Source: UBA940 sp031548515 (GTDB lineage Bacteria > Bacteroidota > Bacteroidia > Bacteroidales > Rikenellaceae). Taken from it: a stretch of DNA of 64,000 nt. The notes under the pieces were generated by a model. The model did not search any database. It worked only from the letters and a program-made list of their open reading frames with translations, and had not been told where the DNA came from. The first letter of the stretch is position 1. Every line of letters starts with the position of its first letter. The stretch lies in assembly GCA_031548515.1 (NCBI GenBank), contig JAVBRB010000017.1, forward strand, positions 49,241 through 113,240. Reading direction: 5' to 3'. The translations under genes were made by a program, and so were the position numbers. This document shows, in pieces, positions 53,990-62,521 of this stretch.

Positions 53990-54301
53990 TCATCGTCTTC
54001 TTCCATCGTACCATCTGAAATCTTTACTGTCGATCTTGTAGAGTTTTCCGTTGGCGTCGAAATGAAAGAACTTCGCACCTGATACTGCAGTCTGTTCATT
54101 ATAAGCGTTAATAATGTCGATCCGATAAACGGTATAATCTGCCGTCATTGCCTCCAATTCTGCCGTTGGCCCTGCGAGTCTTTTAAATTCTTTGATGGAC
54201 ATCCCTATGTATGCCTCTTTCGCGACTTCGGAGGCGGTTCTGCAAGTTGCACAGCCTGTCGCAAGGGCAAGGAGTGCGATGAAAACAAATTTTTTCATCA
54301 T
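53990..54301 (-). CDS. Small lipoprotein, SmpA/BamE-like layout
   Basis: The 103-residue protein has a lipoprotein signal with Cys near residue 17 (LATGC). The mature part begins with a helix (SEVAKEAYIGMSIKEFKRLAGP) and then beta strands ending FDANGKLYKIDSKDF. The G-M-s-x-x-E-F near the start and the short alpha-beta-beta layout are like SmpA/OmlA-type lipoproteins. The family match is by shape only. It follows murA by 21 bases on the same strand. A start one codon later (54298) is equally possible. Confidence 0.75.
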   Translation of the reverse strand: MMKKFVFIALLALATGCATCRTASEVAKEAYIGMSIKEFKRLAGPTAELEAMTADYTVYRIDIINAYNEQTAVSGAKFFHFDANGKLYKIDSKDFRWYDGRRR

Positions 54302-54322
54302 TTATAGTTATACTGTTGGTTG

Positions 54323-55630
54323 TTAATCTCTGCGTATGATACGTGCGCCGATGGCGTTGAGGCGTCCGTCGATGTTCTGGTAGCCGCGGTCGATCTGCTC
54401 GATGTTCTGGATGATGCTGGTTCCGCCGGCAGACATCGCTGCGATCAGCAGAGCTACCCCGGCGCGGATATCGGGCGAGGTCATCTGCGTCGGTTTCAGG
54501 CGGAAGTTGTGGTCGTGCCCTATTACGGTGGCGCGGTGCGGGTCGCAAAGGATTATCTGCGCCCCCATGTCTATCAGTTTGTCGACGAAGAAGAGGCGGC
54601 TTTCGAACATTTTCTGGTGGATCAGCACCGCTCCCCTCGCCTGCGTCGCGACGACAAGGAAAACCGACAGCAGGTCGGGCGTCAGGCCGGGCCATGGCGC
54701 GTCGGCGATGGTCATTATCGAACCGTCGATGAATGTGTCGATGCAGTAATGCTCCTGTCGAGGAACGTAAATATCGTCGCCCCGCTGCTCGAAACAGATG
54801 CCCATGCGGGCGAACTGCTGGGGGATTATGCCGAGGTTATCGTATGAAACGTTCTTTATGGTGATCTCCGACTGCGTCATGGCGGCCATGCCTATGAAAC
54901 TGCCCACCTCGATCATGTCGGGCAGCAGGGCGTGGTCTGTACCGTTGAGTTCTTCCACTCCCTCTATGGTCAGCAGGTTCGAGGCGATGCCCGAAATTTT
55001 CGCCCCCATGCGATTGAGCATCTTGCAAAGCTGCTGCAGATAGGGTTCGCAGGCGGCGTTGTAAATTGTCGTGAAACCTTTGGCCATCACGGCGGCCATC
55101 ACGATATTGGCCGTGCCGGTCACTGAGGCTTCGTCCAGAAGCATGTAGCATCCGCGCAGGTTGCGACCTTCGACAGTAAAGAAGTTGTCGCCGGCGTCGA
55201 AATCGAACGTTGCGCCCAGCTTTTGGAAGCCGATGAAATGGGTGTCCAGACGCCTGCGCCCTATCTTGTCGCCGCCCGGTTTGGGCATGTGGCCGATGCC
55301 GAAACGCGCAAGCAGCGGCCCGATTATCATCACCGAACCGCGCAGCCGCATGGCCCGCTCGCGGAAATCGTCGCTTTTCATATAGTCGAGGTCGATGTCG
55401 GCAGCACGGAATGAGTAAGTTCCCTCGCCGAGGCATTCGATTTCAACGCCCAGTTTGGCGAGGAGTTCGATGAGTTGTACGACGTCGACTATCTGCGGAA
55501 TATTGCAAATAGTCACTTTTTCGGCGGTCAGAAGGGTTGCACAGATGACCTGCAGGGCTTCGTTCTTTGCTCCCTGCGCGGTTATCTCGCCTTTCAGTGG
55601 GCGCCCGCCCGTAACTTCGAATACAGCCAT
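54323..55630 (-). CDS. murA: UDP-N-acetylglucosamine 1-carboxyvinyltransferase with Asp at the fosfomycin Cys
   Basis: From ATG 55630 the protein has 435 residues and begins MAVFEVTGGRPLKGEI. It is an EPSP-synthase-fold enzyme that transfers enolpyruvate from PEP to UDP-GlcNAc, the first committed peptidoglycan step. The catalytic loop reads KPGGDKIGRR, so Asp121 takes the place of the Cys (Cys115 in E. coli) that fosfomycin alkylates. Asp enzymes are active but fosfomycin-resistant (known for Mycobacterium and Chlamydia). Twelve codons upstream are open but do not match the family start. Confidence 0.96.
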   Translation of the reverse strand: MAVFEVTGGRPLKGEITAQGAKNEALQVICATLLTAEKVTICNIPQIVDVVQLIELLAKLGVEIECLGEGTYSFRAADIDLDYMKSDDFRERAMRLRGSVMIIGPLLARFGIGHMPKPGGDKIGRRRLDTHFIGFQKLGATFDFDAGDNFFTVEGRNLRGCYMLLDEASVTGTANIVMAAVMAKGFTTIYNAACEPYLQQLCKMLNRMGAKISGIASNLLTIEGVEELNGTDHALLPDMIEVGSFIGMAAMTQSEITIKNVSYDNLGIIPQQFARMGICFEQRGDDIYVPRQEHYCIDTFIDGSIMTIADAPWPGLTPDLLSVFLVVATQARGAVLIHQKMFESRLFFVDKLIDMGAQIILCDPHRATVIGHDHNFRLKPTQMTSPDIRAGVALLIAAMSAGGTSIIQNIEQIDRGYQNIDGRLNAIGARIIRRD

Positions 55631-55670
55631 ATGATGTTGTGTATTTTGTTTCCCGAAAGTAGTCAAATTT

Positions 55671-55700
55671 TTTGTATATAAGAAAAAATCGCTACATTTG
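55671..55700 (+). promoter_or_regulatory. tRNA-Met promoter (TTTG-N18-TACATTTG)
   Basis: TTTG at 55671-55674 and TACATTTG at 55693-55700: one of the best Bacteroidota consensus promoters in the window, 33 bases before the tRNA. Confidence 0.75.
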
Positions 55701-55733
55701 CACGCTCATGCACAGAAAATGTGTTTGACGGAC

Positions 55734-55807
55734 GGCGGGTTAGCTCAGCTGGTTAGAGCGCATGATTCATAATCATGAGGTCCCGAGTTCAAGTCTCGGA
55801 CCCGCTA
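55734..55807 (+). tRNA. tRNA-Met (anticodon CAT)
   Basis: A full cloverleaf is present: acceptor stem GGCGGGT with ACCCGCT (first pair G-U), D arm with AGCTCAGCTGGTTAGAGC, and anticodon stem CATGA/TCATG with loop TTCATAA (CAT at 55768-55770). The T stem is CCGAG/CTCGG with TTCAAGT. CCA is not encoded. It is an elongator Met or a CAU-Ile tRNA; the D-arm and acceptor favour elongator Met but cannot settle it. Confidence 0.92.
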
Positions 55808-56183
55808 CATCAGGAAAAGAAACAGTTACGGATGATTTCGTAGCTGTTTTTCTTTTTTGCCCGTCTTGGTTTACACAACTGCCCGATTTCAGCATCCCGA
55901 CATTGTGGTTAATATTAAGTTATCAATTAGATACGGGTATTATTCGGTTGTTCCATACATTTCGATTTGAATTTATCTGGAAATATGTTTGTTGTATGGC
56001 TTTCTCGACCTTAACCCCTTATTTTATTTTCATTGACATTTATTAGTAAGAGAGTTCGCTATATAATTCGACTTCCCATATTAACAAGCATAGGGGGTTG
56101 AAATACTATCTCATCGCTCGTAATCATTAAATAAGGGCCATTTGTCGAATATTAAAAGTCCATGAATAAAACTTAATTTGTAT
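55808..56183. other. 376-base AT-rich gap after tRNA-Met
   Basis: No gene is supported. It holds one copy of a 62-base repeat (56013-56074) whose partner is at 57490-57551. The part nearer the tRNA may be the remains of a further toxin unit or integration debris. Confidence 0.5.
56013..56074. repeat. 62-base direct repeat, copy 1
   Basis: About 55 of 62 bases match copy 2 at 57490-57551. The shared core is TTATTTTATTTTCATTG then CATTTATTAGTAAGAGAGTT. It lies 110 bases beyond the stop of the immunity gene at 56184-56672. Confidence 0.85.
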
Positions 56184-56672
56184 TTAAGGCCCCTCCCATC
56201 TTATTAAGCTATCATTCATCACTTCAAGTACACCAAAATATCGCCCTTCTTCTTCGGACACCCTATGTAAATGTTCTAAAGATATATAAGTAAGCTTTGT
56301 CGAATCATAATATTTTGCTCCTACACCATTCTTATCAAAGATAGCAATGGTTAAACTATCGATAGATAAAACACCTTTATAATTAACGTTTTTTATCAGC
56401 GGATTCATTTTAAGAAATGAGACATATACATTAGTATCACGGGTTAAAACGGAGAAGTCTTCATTTGTGTCAGTAAAATACACAGCATATGGTCTGTTCT
56501 TTTGCTCAGATGCCTCGAATTCTTTAATAACATCAATTATCTGAGATTTCAAAATGAAAGATTCTTCTCTGCTTTCATTTTGTTTATCATTATTATTTAC
56601 AATAATATTTCTGTTCCGACAGGCACAGAAAATAGCTACTAAGCAACTAAAGAAAATAATTGTTGTTTTCAT
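56184..56672 (-). CDS. Putative immunity lipoprotein for the JAB-type toxin
   Basis: The 162-residue protein has a lipobox-like IFCAC near residue 18, an Asn/Glu-rich linker and a mixed alpha/beta domain. It begins 3 bases after the JAB-toxin frame and is likewise AT-rich. Position and export signal fit an immunity protein protecting the periplasm or membrane, but the family is not recognised. Confidence 0.6.
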   Translation of the reverse strand: MKTTIIFFSCLVAIFCACRNRNIIVNNNDKQNESREESFILKSQIIDVIKEFEASEQKNRPYAVYFTDTNEDFSVLTRDTNVYVSFLKMNPLIKNVNYKGVLSIDSLTIAIFDKNGVGAKYYDSTKLTYISLEHLHRVSEEEGRYFGVLEVMNDSLIRWEGP

Positions 56673-56675
56673 CTT

Positions 56676-57488
56676 TTATCTGCCATTAAGTACCCCCCAG
56701 AATAATCTCTGACCATTATAATTGTGTCCCCTAATATTTCTTATATATTGAGGCTGTGGATGTCCAAGAGGGCGGTGTATATTACCTGAATTGGGAAAAT
56801 ACACATAAGAATTATTATAACTGGGATATTGACTTGAATATGTTTTCACATTCCAAGAGTCGGAAGGAACCGAAAGATAACCGCCTTCTTTCCACCCCAT
56901 ACTTCCATATTCTTGCATTGTGGTCGAATAATCTTGGCTGCCTGGATGTGAATGTATAGATGCAATTTCATTAGCCCGCCCAAACCCCATATCATCAGGA
57001 TGTATAGCAGTCCTGTTGGCATATTCGTCATGTCTCGCACCTATTGCATATTCATTGCCATTGCCAACATCGTATCTGCTGAAACGCCATTCAACTCCCG
57101 AGTTGTCAGCTCCGAACAAAAATACGGAAGCGAGTTCTGTAGGATTGCCCGTTACGGAACTATATTCATATGAATGCTATTTCCCATTCCTCATTTCTGT
57201 ACCCGTTCTTGTATTGTTTGCAAGACCATCAAAAATAGACCTGTTGCCGATGGTAATTGAAGCACCTGTTCTGCCTCCATCTTTATTTAGCGCATACAAT
57301 GTGTGCTCTTTACTTTCTTCTATCCAACGAACTCTGCCTTGATGATCCATCTCCCAGACATCCATTCCATTTGGGTCGACATATCTAACAGGGTTATTAA
57401 GAGCATAAGCATACGGACTGTGAGGGTAATAATTTTCCGCATGGGGATCTTGCTGTGGCCACCGACCGTGTGCTAAATTTACGGTAAA
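56676..57488 (-). pseudogene. Rhs tip with JAB-like toxin domain, interrupted by an in-frame TAG
   Basis: The minus-strand frame runs from about 57488 with an Rhs core end (YYPHSPYAYALNNPVRYVDP) and 60 further residues to TAG at 57179-57177. It then continues in the same frame to 56676. The second part has EIASIHSHPGSQ, the His-x-His-Pro of JAB/MPN metallo-isopeptidase folds, used as a toxin domain in polymorphic systems (JAB-like toxin 1). No ATG precedes the Rhs part, and internal starts (ATG 57365, TTG 57119) would give fragments. It is either a decayed cassette or a single nonsense change. Confidence 0.65.
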
Positions 57489-57489
57489 T

Positions 57490-57551
57490 AACCTCTTATT
57501 TTATTTTCATTGGCATTTATTAGTAAGAGAGTTCTGTTAATATTTCGACTT
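57490..57551. repeat. 62-base direct repeat, copy 2
   Basis: This is the partner of 56013-56074. It sits between the immunity gene at 57618-57989 and the next Rhs tip, directly upstream of that tip on the minus strand. Confidence 0.85.
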
Positions 57552-57617
57552 TTCAATGAATGATGCGGGCGGGGGTTAAAAGCAACCAAGTCTCTTGAGA
57601 GCATATTAAAATAGAAA

Positions 57618-57989
57618 TCATTTAATCCGTTTTAGCACCCAATTGTTGAACTGTATTTTATTTTTACTAATAAATTTAAGTTCTTTTTCTGTGTCAAGAA
57701 TTACCCCAGACCTTAAATACAGCATTGGGTCTGTTAACTCATCGAAAAATATAATAACACTATTTTCACCCGATAATTCCCATTTGCCGCTATAATCGAC
57801 ATTCAGCCAATTTAGTTCAAAAGCACCTCCACCCAAAAGAGTTAACGACATTTCACCAACAGGTACAAATGACCCTGCGCTGGGGGTTTTGCCTTTAAAC
57901 TCGCCAATTATTGTATTGTTCTGTTTTATTATTGCACATGAAACTAGCATTACAGCAATAATAATTATAGATATCGTCTTTTTCATCAT
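57618..57989 (-). CDS. Putative immunity lipoprotein for the HExxH toxin
   Basis: The 123-residue protein has a lipobox near residue 18 (MLVSC) and a beta-rich domain with a lipocalin-like pattern (YSGKWELSGENSVIIFF). The start overlaps the toxin stop by 4 bases, the typical arrangement of toxin and immunity genes. Family not recognised; role inferred from position. Confidence 0.65.
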   Translation of the reverse strand: MMKKTISIIIIAVMLVSCAIIKQNNTIIGEFKGKTPSAGSFVPVGEMSLTLLGGGAFELNWLNVDYSGKWELSGENSVIIFFDELTDPMLYLRSGVILDTEKELKFISKNKIQFNNWVLKRIK

Positions 57990-58813
57990 CTTTTATAATA
58001 TACGCCTGGATAGTTTTTTAGTGGGAGAGTGGGAGATACAAAATTAAATGAGCCTGGGCATCTATAGAGAGCTCGTTTAATATCGTCTCTTGTAGAATTT
58101 ATGTTTATCGGGTGTGTTCCTGTATTTGCTATTCCGCCTGGACCATAAGGCCTTGTTCCATTATGCACAATACCTTGAACCCATGAGGCAGTGATATCCG
58201 CAAACGAATTGACGGTACTTGAAGATGTCAACCCTGAAACGGATGAAGGACTGTAAGCGTATTGCGCGCTGTATGCAGCGATTTCATCATAAACATCTTG
58301 CCCTATTGTTCCACCTGATTGCAAAAATGCAACATCTCCCGATTCAAATTGACCTCCGTGCGTCACCTCATGAACAAAATTAGCCGTACCGTTATACCCA
58401 ATAGTAATAACTCCTGTTCCATGATCGTATGTAAGGCCACCCATTTCGCCAGCTCCTACCGTTACCAAAGCGTAAACTTGTGTGCTTGATTCCAATTGCC
58501 CCATAGTGCCAAGAGTGCCGTTTATGCTTGCTATTCTCTCTCCTAAATTTCCAATTCGGCTTTCACTTGCACCTTTACTCAAAAGTTTATCCATCCGATT
58601 CTGCATTCGATCAGCAGTTCTTTGAATCATTGCTTTTTCTCGTTCCCAATCTTTCAAACTTGATTCGGCAATTTCCATACCGTTAGGATCAATATACCGC
58701 ACAGGGTTGTTGTTCGCATACGCATACGGCGAAACAGGGTAATATGCGTATGCCAAATCTACTGAAAATGTAGCGATAATGCAATTCGCCAGTGTTGAAA
58801 TAGTTGTTTTCAT
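57986..58813 (-). CDS. Rhs tip with HExxH metallopeptidase-like toxin domain
   Basis: The 275-residue protein has a signal-like N-terminus (about 1-22, ending DLAYA) fused directly to the last part of an Rhs core (YPVSPYAYANNNPVRYIDPNG, about 25-45). A coiled-coil linker (50-105) and a toxin-like domain follow. The latter has FVHEVTHGG (His148, Glu149, His152) and a candidate third ligand Glu177 in DEIAAY, a gluzincin pattern. The full Rhs shell is absent, so this is an orphan tip or a small secreted effector. Its partner immunity gene overlaps the stop. The metallopeptidase role is inferred from the motif. Confidence 0.7.
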   Translation of the reverse strand: MKTTISTLANCIIATFSVDLAYAYYPVSPYAYANNNPVRYIDPNGMEIAESSLKDWEREKAMIQRTADRMQNRMDKLLSKGASESRIGNLGERIASINGTLGTMGQLESSTQVYALVTVGAGEMGGLTYDHGTGVITIGYNGTANFVHEVTHGGQFESGDVAFLQSGGTIGQDVYDEIAAYSAQYAYSPSSVSGLTSSSTVNSFADITASWVQGIVHNGTRPYGPGGIANTGTHPININSTRDDIKRALYRCPGSFNFVSPTLPLKNYPGVYYKR

Positions 58814-58845
58814 AATATCTACGTTTTAAGTGGTTTGTATTGTTG

Positions 58846-59919
58846 TCAGTAAAGTTTTATTCCTCCTGTTTCTTTGATTATCCTCTGCGCTTCCTCGTTT
58901 TTACGGTCGAGCCTGTCAAAATATTCATCGCCGAGGTATTCCCATCCCAGATCGATCAGCCGATCATACATTCTCATTGACTCCTGATCGAGGAATATGG
59001 CGTATTCATCCATTTTGTTTCCATTTTTGTATAGATGTCGCGCAAGAGCCGTTTCGAGGGTTCTCGTTAGAAATATAAGGGTGTTGTATTTCTGGGGATA
59101 ATACTCCAACGATTTGGTGCAGCATAGCCAGATGAAATCGTCATAAACTCCGTATTTGAGCGAATATGCGAATGCCAGATCCGATAGCTGAGAGGCTACG
59201 GTTTCCCTGTCTGTAAGAGGGTTAAGGTAAACCTTACTTTGTAAAGCCTTTTCGTTTATTTCAAAGCCCTCGGTATAATGAATTTCAGGGGCTATTTGAT
59301 GCGTCGTAAGTTCGACGTTTACCCAATCCTCTGGATAGAAGTTGTCGTCATCTGGATAACGGATAAACGTGTGTATAGGCGCATAAGCGATATATGCCTC
59401 TGCGCCTATGGCTTCTGCCAAAATCTTATAGTAGTATGGCAGGGAACGGCATTGACCTTTATGCGTGCGGATTAATTTCGTTACAAACTGCTGGGTAAAA
59501 TCTTCTTTAGAATCAATGTCGTTATGGTCGTAAACGAAAGGCTTGTAACCGTTGCCCGACCACGGATTGAAAAAATAGTCGATAATAGCCATATTCTTGC
59601 CAGTCTTGTATTGCTCCAATTTGTTGACTTTTATGAACCCATATAGGAAAATAGCCGCGCTATCTATATGATGGCAATATGCGTCATAATCCAAATTTCC
59701 ATCCATATACGCCCATTCTGCAAGGAACACAGCACGTTTTATCGACAGAGGAGTTTTGCCATCCAACATATCGGAAATTTCGAGATACGCCTGATTGTAG
59801 AAATCACTCCGTGTTTCTATCTGCACTCCGTCGGTTATCTCTGGCGGAATCTTTTTGCCGAGTTGCTTTGGGCTGGCTGAGTTTTGTCCGAATACTATGC
59901 TCGGAAACAGCAAGCACAT
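58846..59919 (-). CDS. Exported transglutaminase-like protein
   Basis: From ATG 59919 the protein has 357 residues. The transglutaminase-like triad is suggested by Cys in THKGQCRSLPYYY near 157, His in APIHTFIRYP near 183 and Asn/Asp in WVNVELT near 200. The N-terminus at this ATG is a shortened signal peptide (MCLLFPSIVFGQ). The hydrophobic sequence continues upstream in frame for about 20 codons without an ATG, and an ATG at 59981 is in the wrong frame by one base. Function is unknown; such domains act as proteases or cross-linkers. It lies upstream of the Rhs-tip units. Confidence 0.7.
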   Translation of the reverse strand: MCLLFPSIVFGQNSASPKQLGKKIPPEITDGVQIETRSDFYNQAYLEISDMLDGKTPLSIKRAVFLAEWAYMDGNLDYDAYCHHIDSAAIFLYGFIKVNKLEQYKTGKNMAIIDYFFNPWSGNGYKPFVYDHNDIDSKEDFTQQFVTKLIRTHKGQCRSLPYYYKILAEAIGAEAYIAYAPIHTFIRYPDDDNFYPEDWVNVELTTHQIAPEIHYTEGFEINEKALQSKVYLNPLTDRETVASQLSDLAFAYSLKYGVYDDFIWLCCTKSLEYYPQKYNTLIFLTRTLETALARHLYKNGNKMDEYAIFLDQESMRMYDRLIDLGWEYLGDEYFDRLDRKNEEAQRIIKETGGIKLY

Positions 59920-59992
59920 GGTAAGAACGGCTGTCTGAAATTTGAAATAACCTGATTTTAGTTTAGGAATAAGCGTCGCATATTACTTTCTT

Positions 59993-60022
59993 CAAAAGTA
60001 ATACAGCTGTAGCTCAGTTCAA
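59993..60022 (-). promoter_or_regulatory. Promoter of transglutaminase-like gene (TTG-N19-TACTTTTG)
   Basis: On the minus strand TTG at 60022-60020 and TACTTTTG at 60000-59993 are spaced by exactly 19 bases. The predicted transcript starts near 59986. Confidence 0.7.
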
Positions 60023-60068
60023 TGAGAAAGCACCTTAATAGCGATTTGCTAAGGTGTTAATTATCAGC
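60006..60068 (+). pseudogene. tRNA-like relic
   Basis: GCTGTAGCTCAGTTCAATGAG resembles a tRNA 5' acceptor/D-arm. CACCTTA and TAAGGTG could be a stretched anticodon stem. The T arm and the 3' acceptor are missing, so it cannot be functional. It overlaps the -33 region of the transglutaminase-like gene. Confidence 0.4.
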
Positions 60069-60251
60069 CGCTCCAAACTGTTTTCTCTTAACAGTCGTGT
60101 TTTTGCCGATTTTCCATATAATATTAATCTCTTTCAAAATTTTAGAAAGAATTCCAGAGATTTCCGTACGTGCAATTTGCATACAACATCCCTGGATCGG
60201 ATTAAATTACCTGAAGTGGAATGGATTCCGCGGCAGTTTTGTTTTTGGATG

Positions 60252-62393
60252 CTAACGCACATCTTTTATCGACAGGCAGATGCGCGTGCGCGCACTGTCG
60301 ATCTCCATTACTTTTACCATGATCTTCTGGTGCAGTTTCAGGACGTCGTTCGGATTTGAAACATACTTTTCCGCCATCTGCGAGATGTGTACCAGCCCGT
60401 CATGCTTTACGCCTATATCGACGAATGCGCCGAAATTGGTGATATTGGTCACGATGCCAGGCAGGACCATTCCCACGCGCAGATCGTTCATCGAGTGTAC
60501 GCCGTCGGCAAACGCGAAAGCCTCGATCTGCCCACGCGGGTCGCGTCCCGGCTTGTCGAGTTCCTCCATTATGTCGTTGAGTGTCGGAATGCCGGTTTTC
60601 TCGGTGACGTATTTTTTGACGTCGATACTTCTGCGCAGATCCATGTTGTTGAGAAGCTCGGAGACCGAAATCCCCGAGTCTTTGGCCATTGCCTCGACCA
60701 CCGCATAGGATTCGGGGTGGACGGCGCTGTTGTCCAGGGGATTTTTTGCGCCGGGTATCCGCAGGAATCCGGCGCATTGCTCGAAAGCCTTGGGTCCCAG
60801 GCGCGGCACCTTGTTTATCTGCGAACGGCTTGTGAACGGACCGTTGGCCGTGCGGTACTCAACTATATTTTTTGCAAGCGCCTCGCCCAATCCTGAAACA
60901 TACGACAAAAGCTGCTGCGACGCGGTATTTATGTTGACGCCCACGCGGTTGACACAATTTTCCACCACCGTGTCGAGCGATTTTTTGAGTTTCGCCTGGT
61001 CTACGTCGTGTTGGTACTGCCCTACCCCGATCGCTTTGGGGTCGATCTTCACGAGTTCCGCCAGAGGGTCTATCAGGCGGCGGCCGATCGAGATCGCACC
61101 ACGCACCGTGACGTCCTGCTCCGGGAACTCCTGTCGCGCCACCGGCGACGCCGAATAGACGCTGGCGCCGTCCTCGCTTACCGCGAAAACATGCACTGCG
61201 GGAGGCAGGGCCAACGAACGGACCAGAGCTTCGGTCTCGCGTCCGGCCGTCCCGTCACCCACGGCAATGGCTTCTATGCCGTATTGCGCGATCAGCGTCG
61301 AAAGTCTTTCACTGGCTTTTGCCGTTTCGCGCTGCGGCGGATGGGGATATATCGTTTCGTTATGGAGTAGTGTTCCATGTCCATCGAGACACACCACTTT
61401 GCAGCCGCTGCGGAAGCCCGGGTCGATGGCGAGCGTCCGTTTCTGTCCGAGCGGTGCAGCAAGCAACAATTGGCGCAGGTTCGATGCAAAGACATTTATG
61501 GCTTCGCCTTCGGCCTTTTCTCGGGCTGCGCCCAGTGTTTCAGTCTCCATAGAGGGCTTCAGCAGGCGTTTGTAGCCGTCTTTCACGGCGTTTTCGATGT
61601 AATCCGCCGCAGGTGAATTTCCCTTGATGAAAATACGGTTGAGTTGTTCGAGGGCCTTGTCTTCGTCCGGGGCTAGGTCAATTCGCAAAATCTCTTCGCG
61701 TTCGCCGCGAAGCTGGGCCATGAGCCTGTGTGAAGGTGTGCGCGACAGCACTTCGCTGCTGTCGAAATAGCCGTAAAATTTTACACCTTCCCCCTCTTTG
61801 CCTTTGATGACTTTCGATGAAATGACTGCCTCGCGCGCAAACAGGCGCCGCATGGCGCTGCGGCTTCGTTCGCCCTCGCTGACCCATTCGGCGATGATAT
61901 CGCACGCTCCCACAAGGGCCATATCCTCGTCCTCCACCTCTCCTTTCACGAAACGCCCGGCAAGTTTCACAGGATCAGAGCCGTCCTGACGCATTAACAG
62001 CGCGGCCAGGGGTTCCAGTCCGCGTTCGCGCGCGACGGTGGCCTTGGTGCGGCGTTTGGGCTTATAGGGCAGGTATATATCTTCCAACTGTACCGGGTCG
62101 TAGCACGATTCTATTTTTTCGCGCAGTTCGGGCGTCAGTTTACCCTGTTCCTCGATCGTCGAAAGTATAGTTTCGCGCCGTTTGACCAGTTCCGTCAACT
62201 TTTCATACTGCTGTTTTATCAGTCCGATCTGCTCCTCGTCAATTCCTCCGGAAGCCTCTTTGCGATAGCGGCTGATGAACGGCACGGTCGCCCCGTCCTC
62301 CAACAGCGCCACCACGCCCCGGACACTTCGGGCAGGGATCTGATTCTGTGTAGATATAAGTCCTGTTATAGCCTCTTTCAGGTTCTGTTCCAT
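60252..62393 (-). CDS. tex: Tex-family RNA-binding protein
   Basis: From ATG 62393 the protein has 713 residues. It has the Tex N-terminal helical domain (FISRYRKEASGGIDEEQI near 45), an YqgF/RNase H-like domain (LAIDPGFRSGCKVVCLD near 320), helix-hairpin-helix units (SYVSGLGEALAKNIVEYR near 515) and a C-terminal S1 RNA-binding domain (VTNITNFGAFVDIGVKHDGLVHISQMA near 655). It is a nucleic-acid-binding factor linked to transcription. The 41 codons before 62393 are open but lie in the promoter region. Confidence 0.95.
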   Translation of the reverse strand: MEQNLKEAITGLISTQNQIPARSVRGVVALLEDGATVPFISRYRKEASGGIDEEQIGLIKQQYEKLTELVKRRETILSTIEEQGKLTPELREKIESCYDPVQLEDIYLPYKPKRRTKATVARERGLEPLAALLMRQDGSDPVKLAGRFVKGEVEDEDMALVGACDIIAEWVSEGERSRSAMRRLFAREAVISSKVIKGKEGEGVKFYGYFDSSEVLSRTPSHRLMAQLRGEREEILRIDLAPDEDKALEQLNRIFIKGNSPAADYIENAVKDGYKRLLKPSMETETLGAAREKAEGEAINVFASNLRQLLLAAPLGQKRTLAIDPGFRSGCKVVCLDGHGTLLHNETIYPHPPQRETAKASERLSTLIAQYGIEAIAVGDGTAGRETEALVRSLALPPAVHVFAVSEDGASVYSASPVARQEFPEQDVTVRGAISIGRRLIDPLAELVKIDPKAIGVGQYQHDVDQAKLKKSLDTVVENCVNRVGVNINTASQQLLSYVSGLGEALAKNIVEYRTANGPFTSRSQINKVPRLGPKAFEQCAGFLRIPGAKNPLDNSAVHPESYAVVEAMAKDSGISVSELLNNMDLRRSIDVKKYVTEKTGIPTLNDIMEELDKPGRDPRGQIEAFAFADGVHSMNDLRVGMVLPGIVTNITNFGAFVDIGVKHDGLVHISQMAEKYVSNPNDVLKLHQKIMVKVMEIDSARTRICLSIKDVR

Positions 62394-62420
62394 CGTTTCC
62401 GTCTGTTGATGTGGAAAATA

Positions 62421-62428
62421 CAAAATTA
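62421..62428 (-). promoter_or_regulatory. -7 promoter element of tex
   Basis: TAATTTTG on the minus strand, 27 bases before the chosen tex ATG, which excludes the upstream start. Confidence 0.55.
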
Positions 62429-62521
62429 ATCCAATTTTGTTTCCTGCCGCACTGTTTGATGGCACGGCATAACTTTTGCTTTTATTAAATAATAATGTAC
62501 TGCAATTAAAATTCATAAGAT

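Noticed and set aside
60006..60068. Functional tRNA gene
   Set aside because: The T arm and 3' acceptor strand are missing and the anticodon region cannot form a normal 7-base loop, so it is reported only as a relic.
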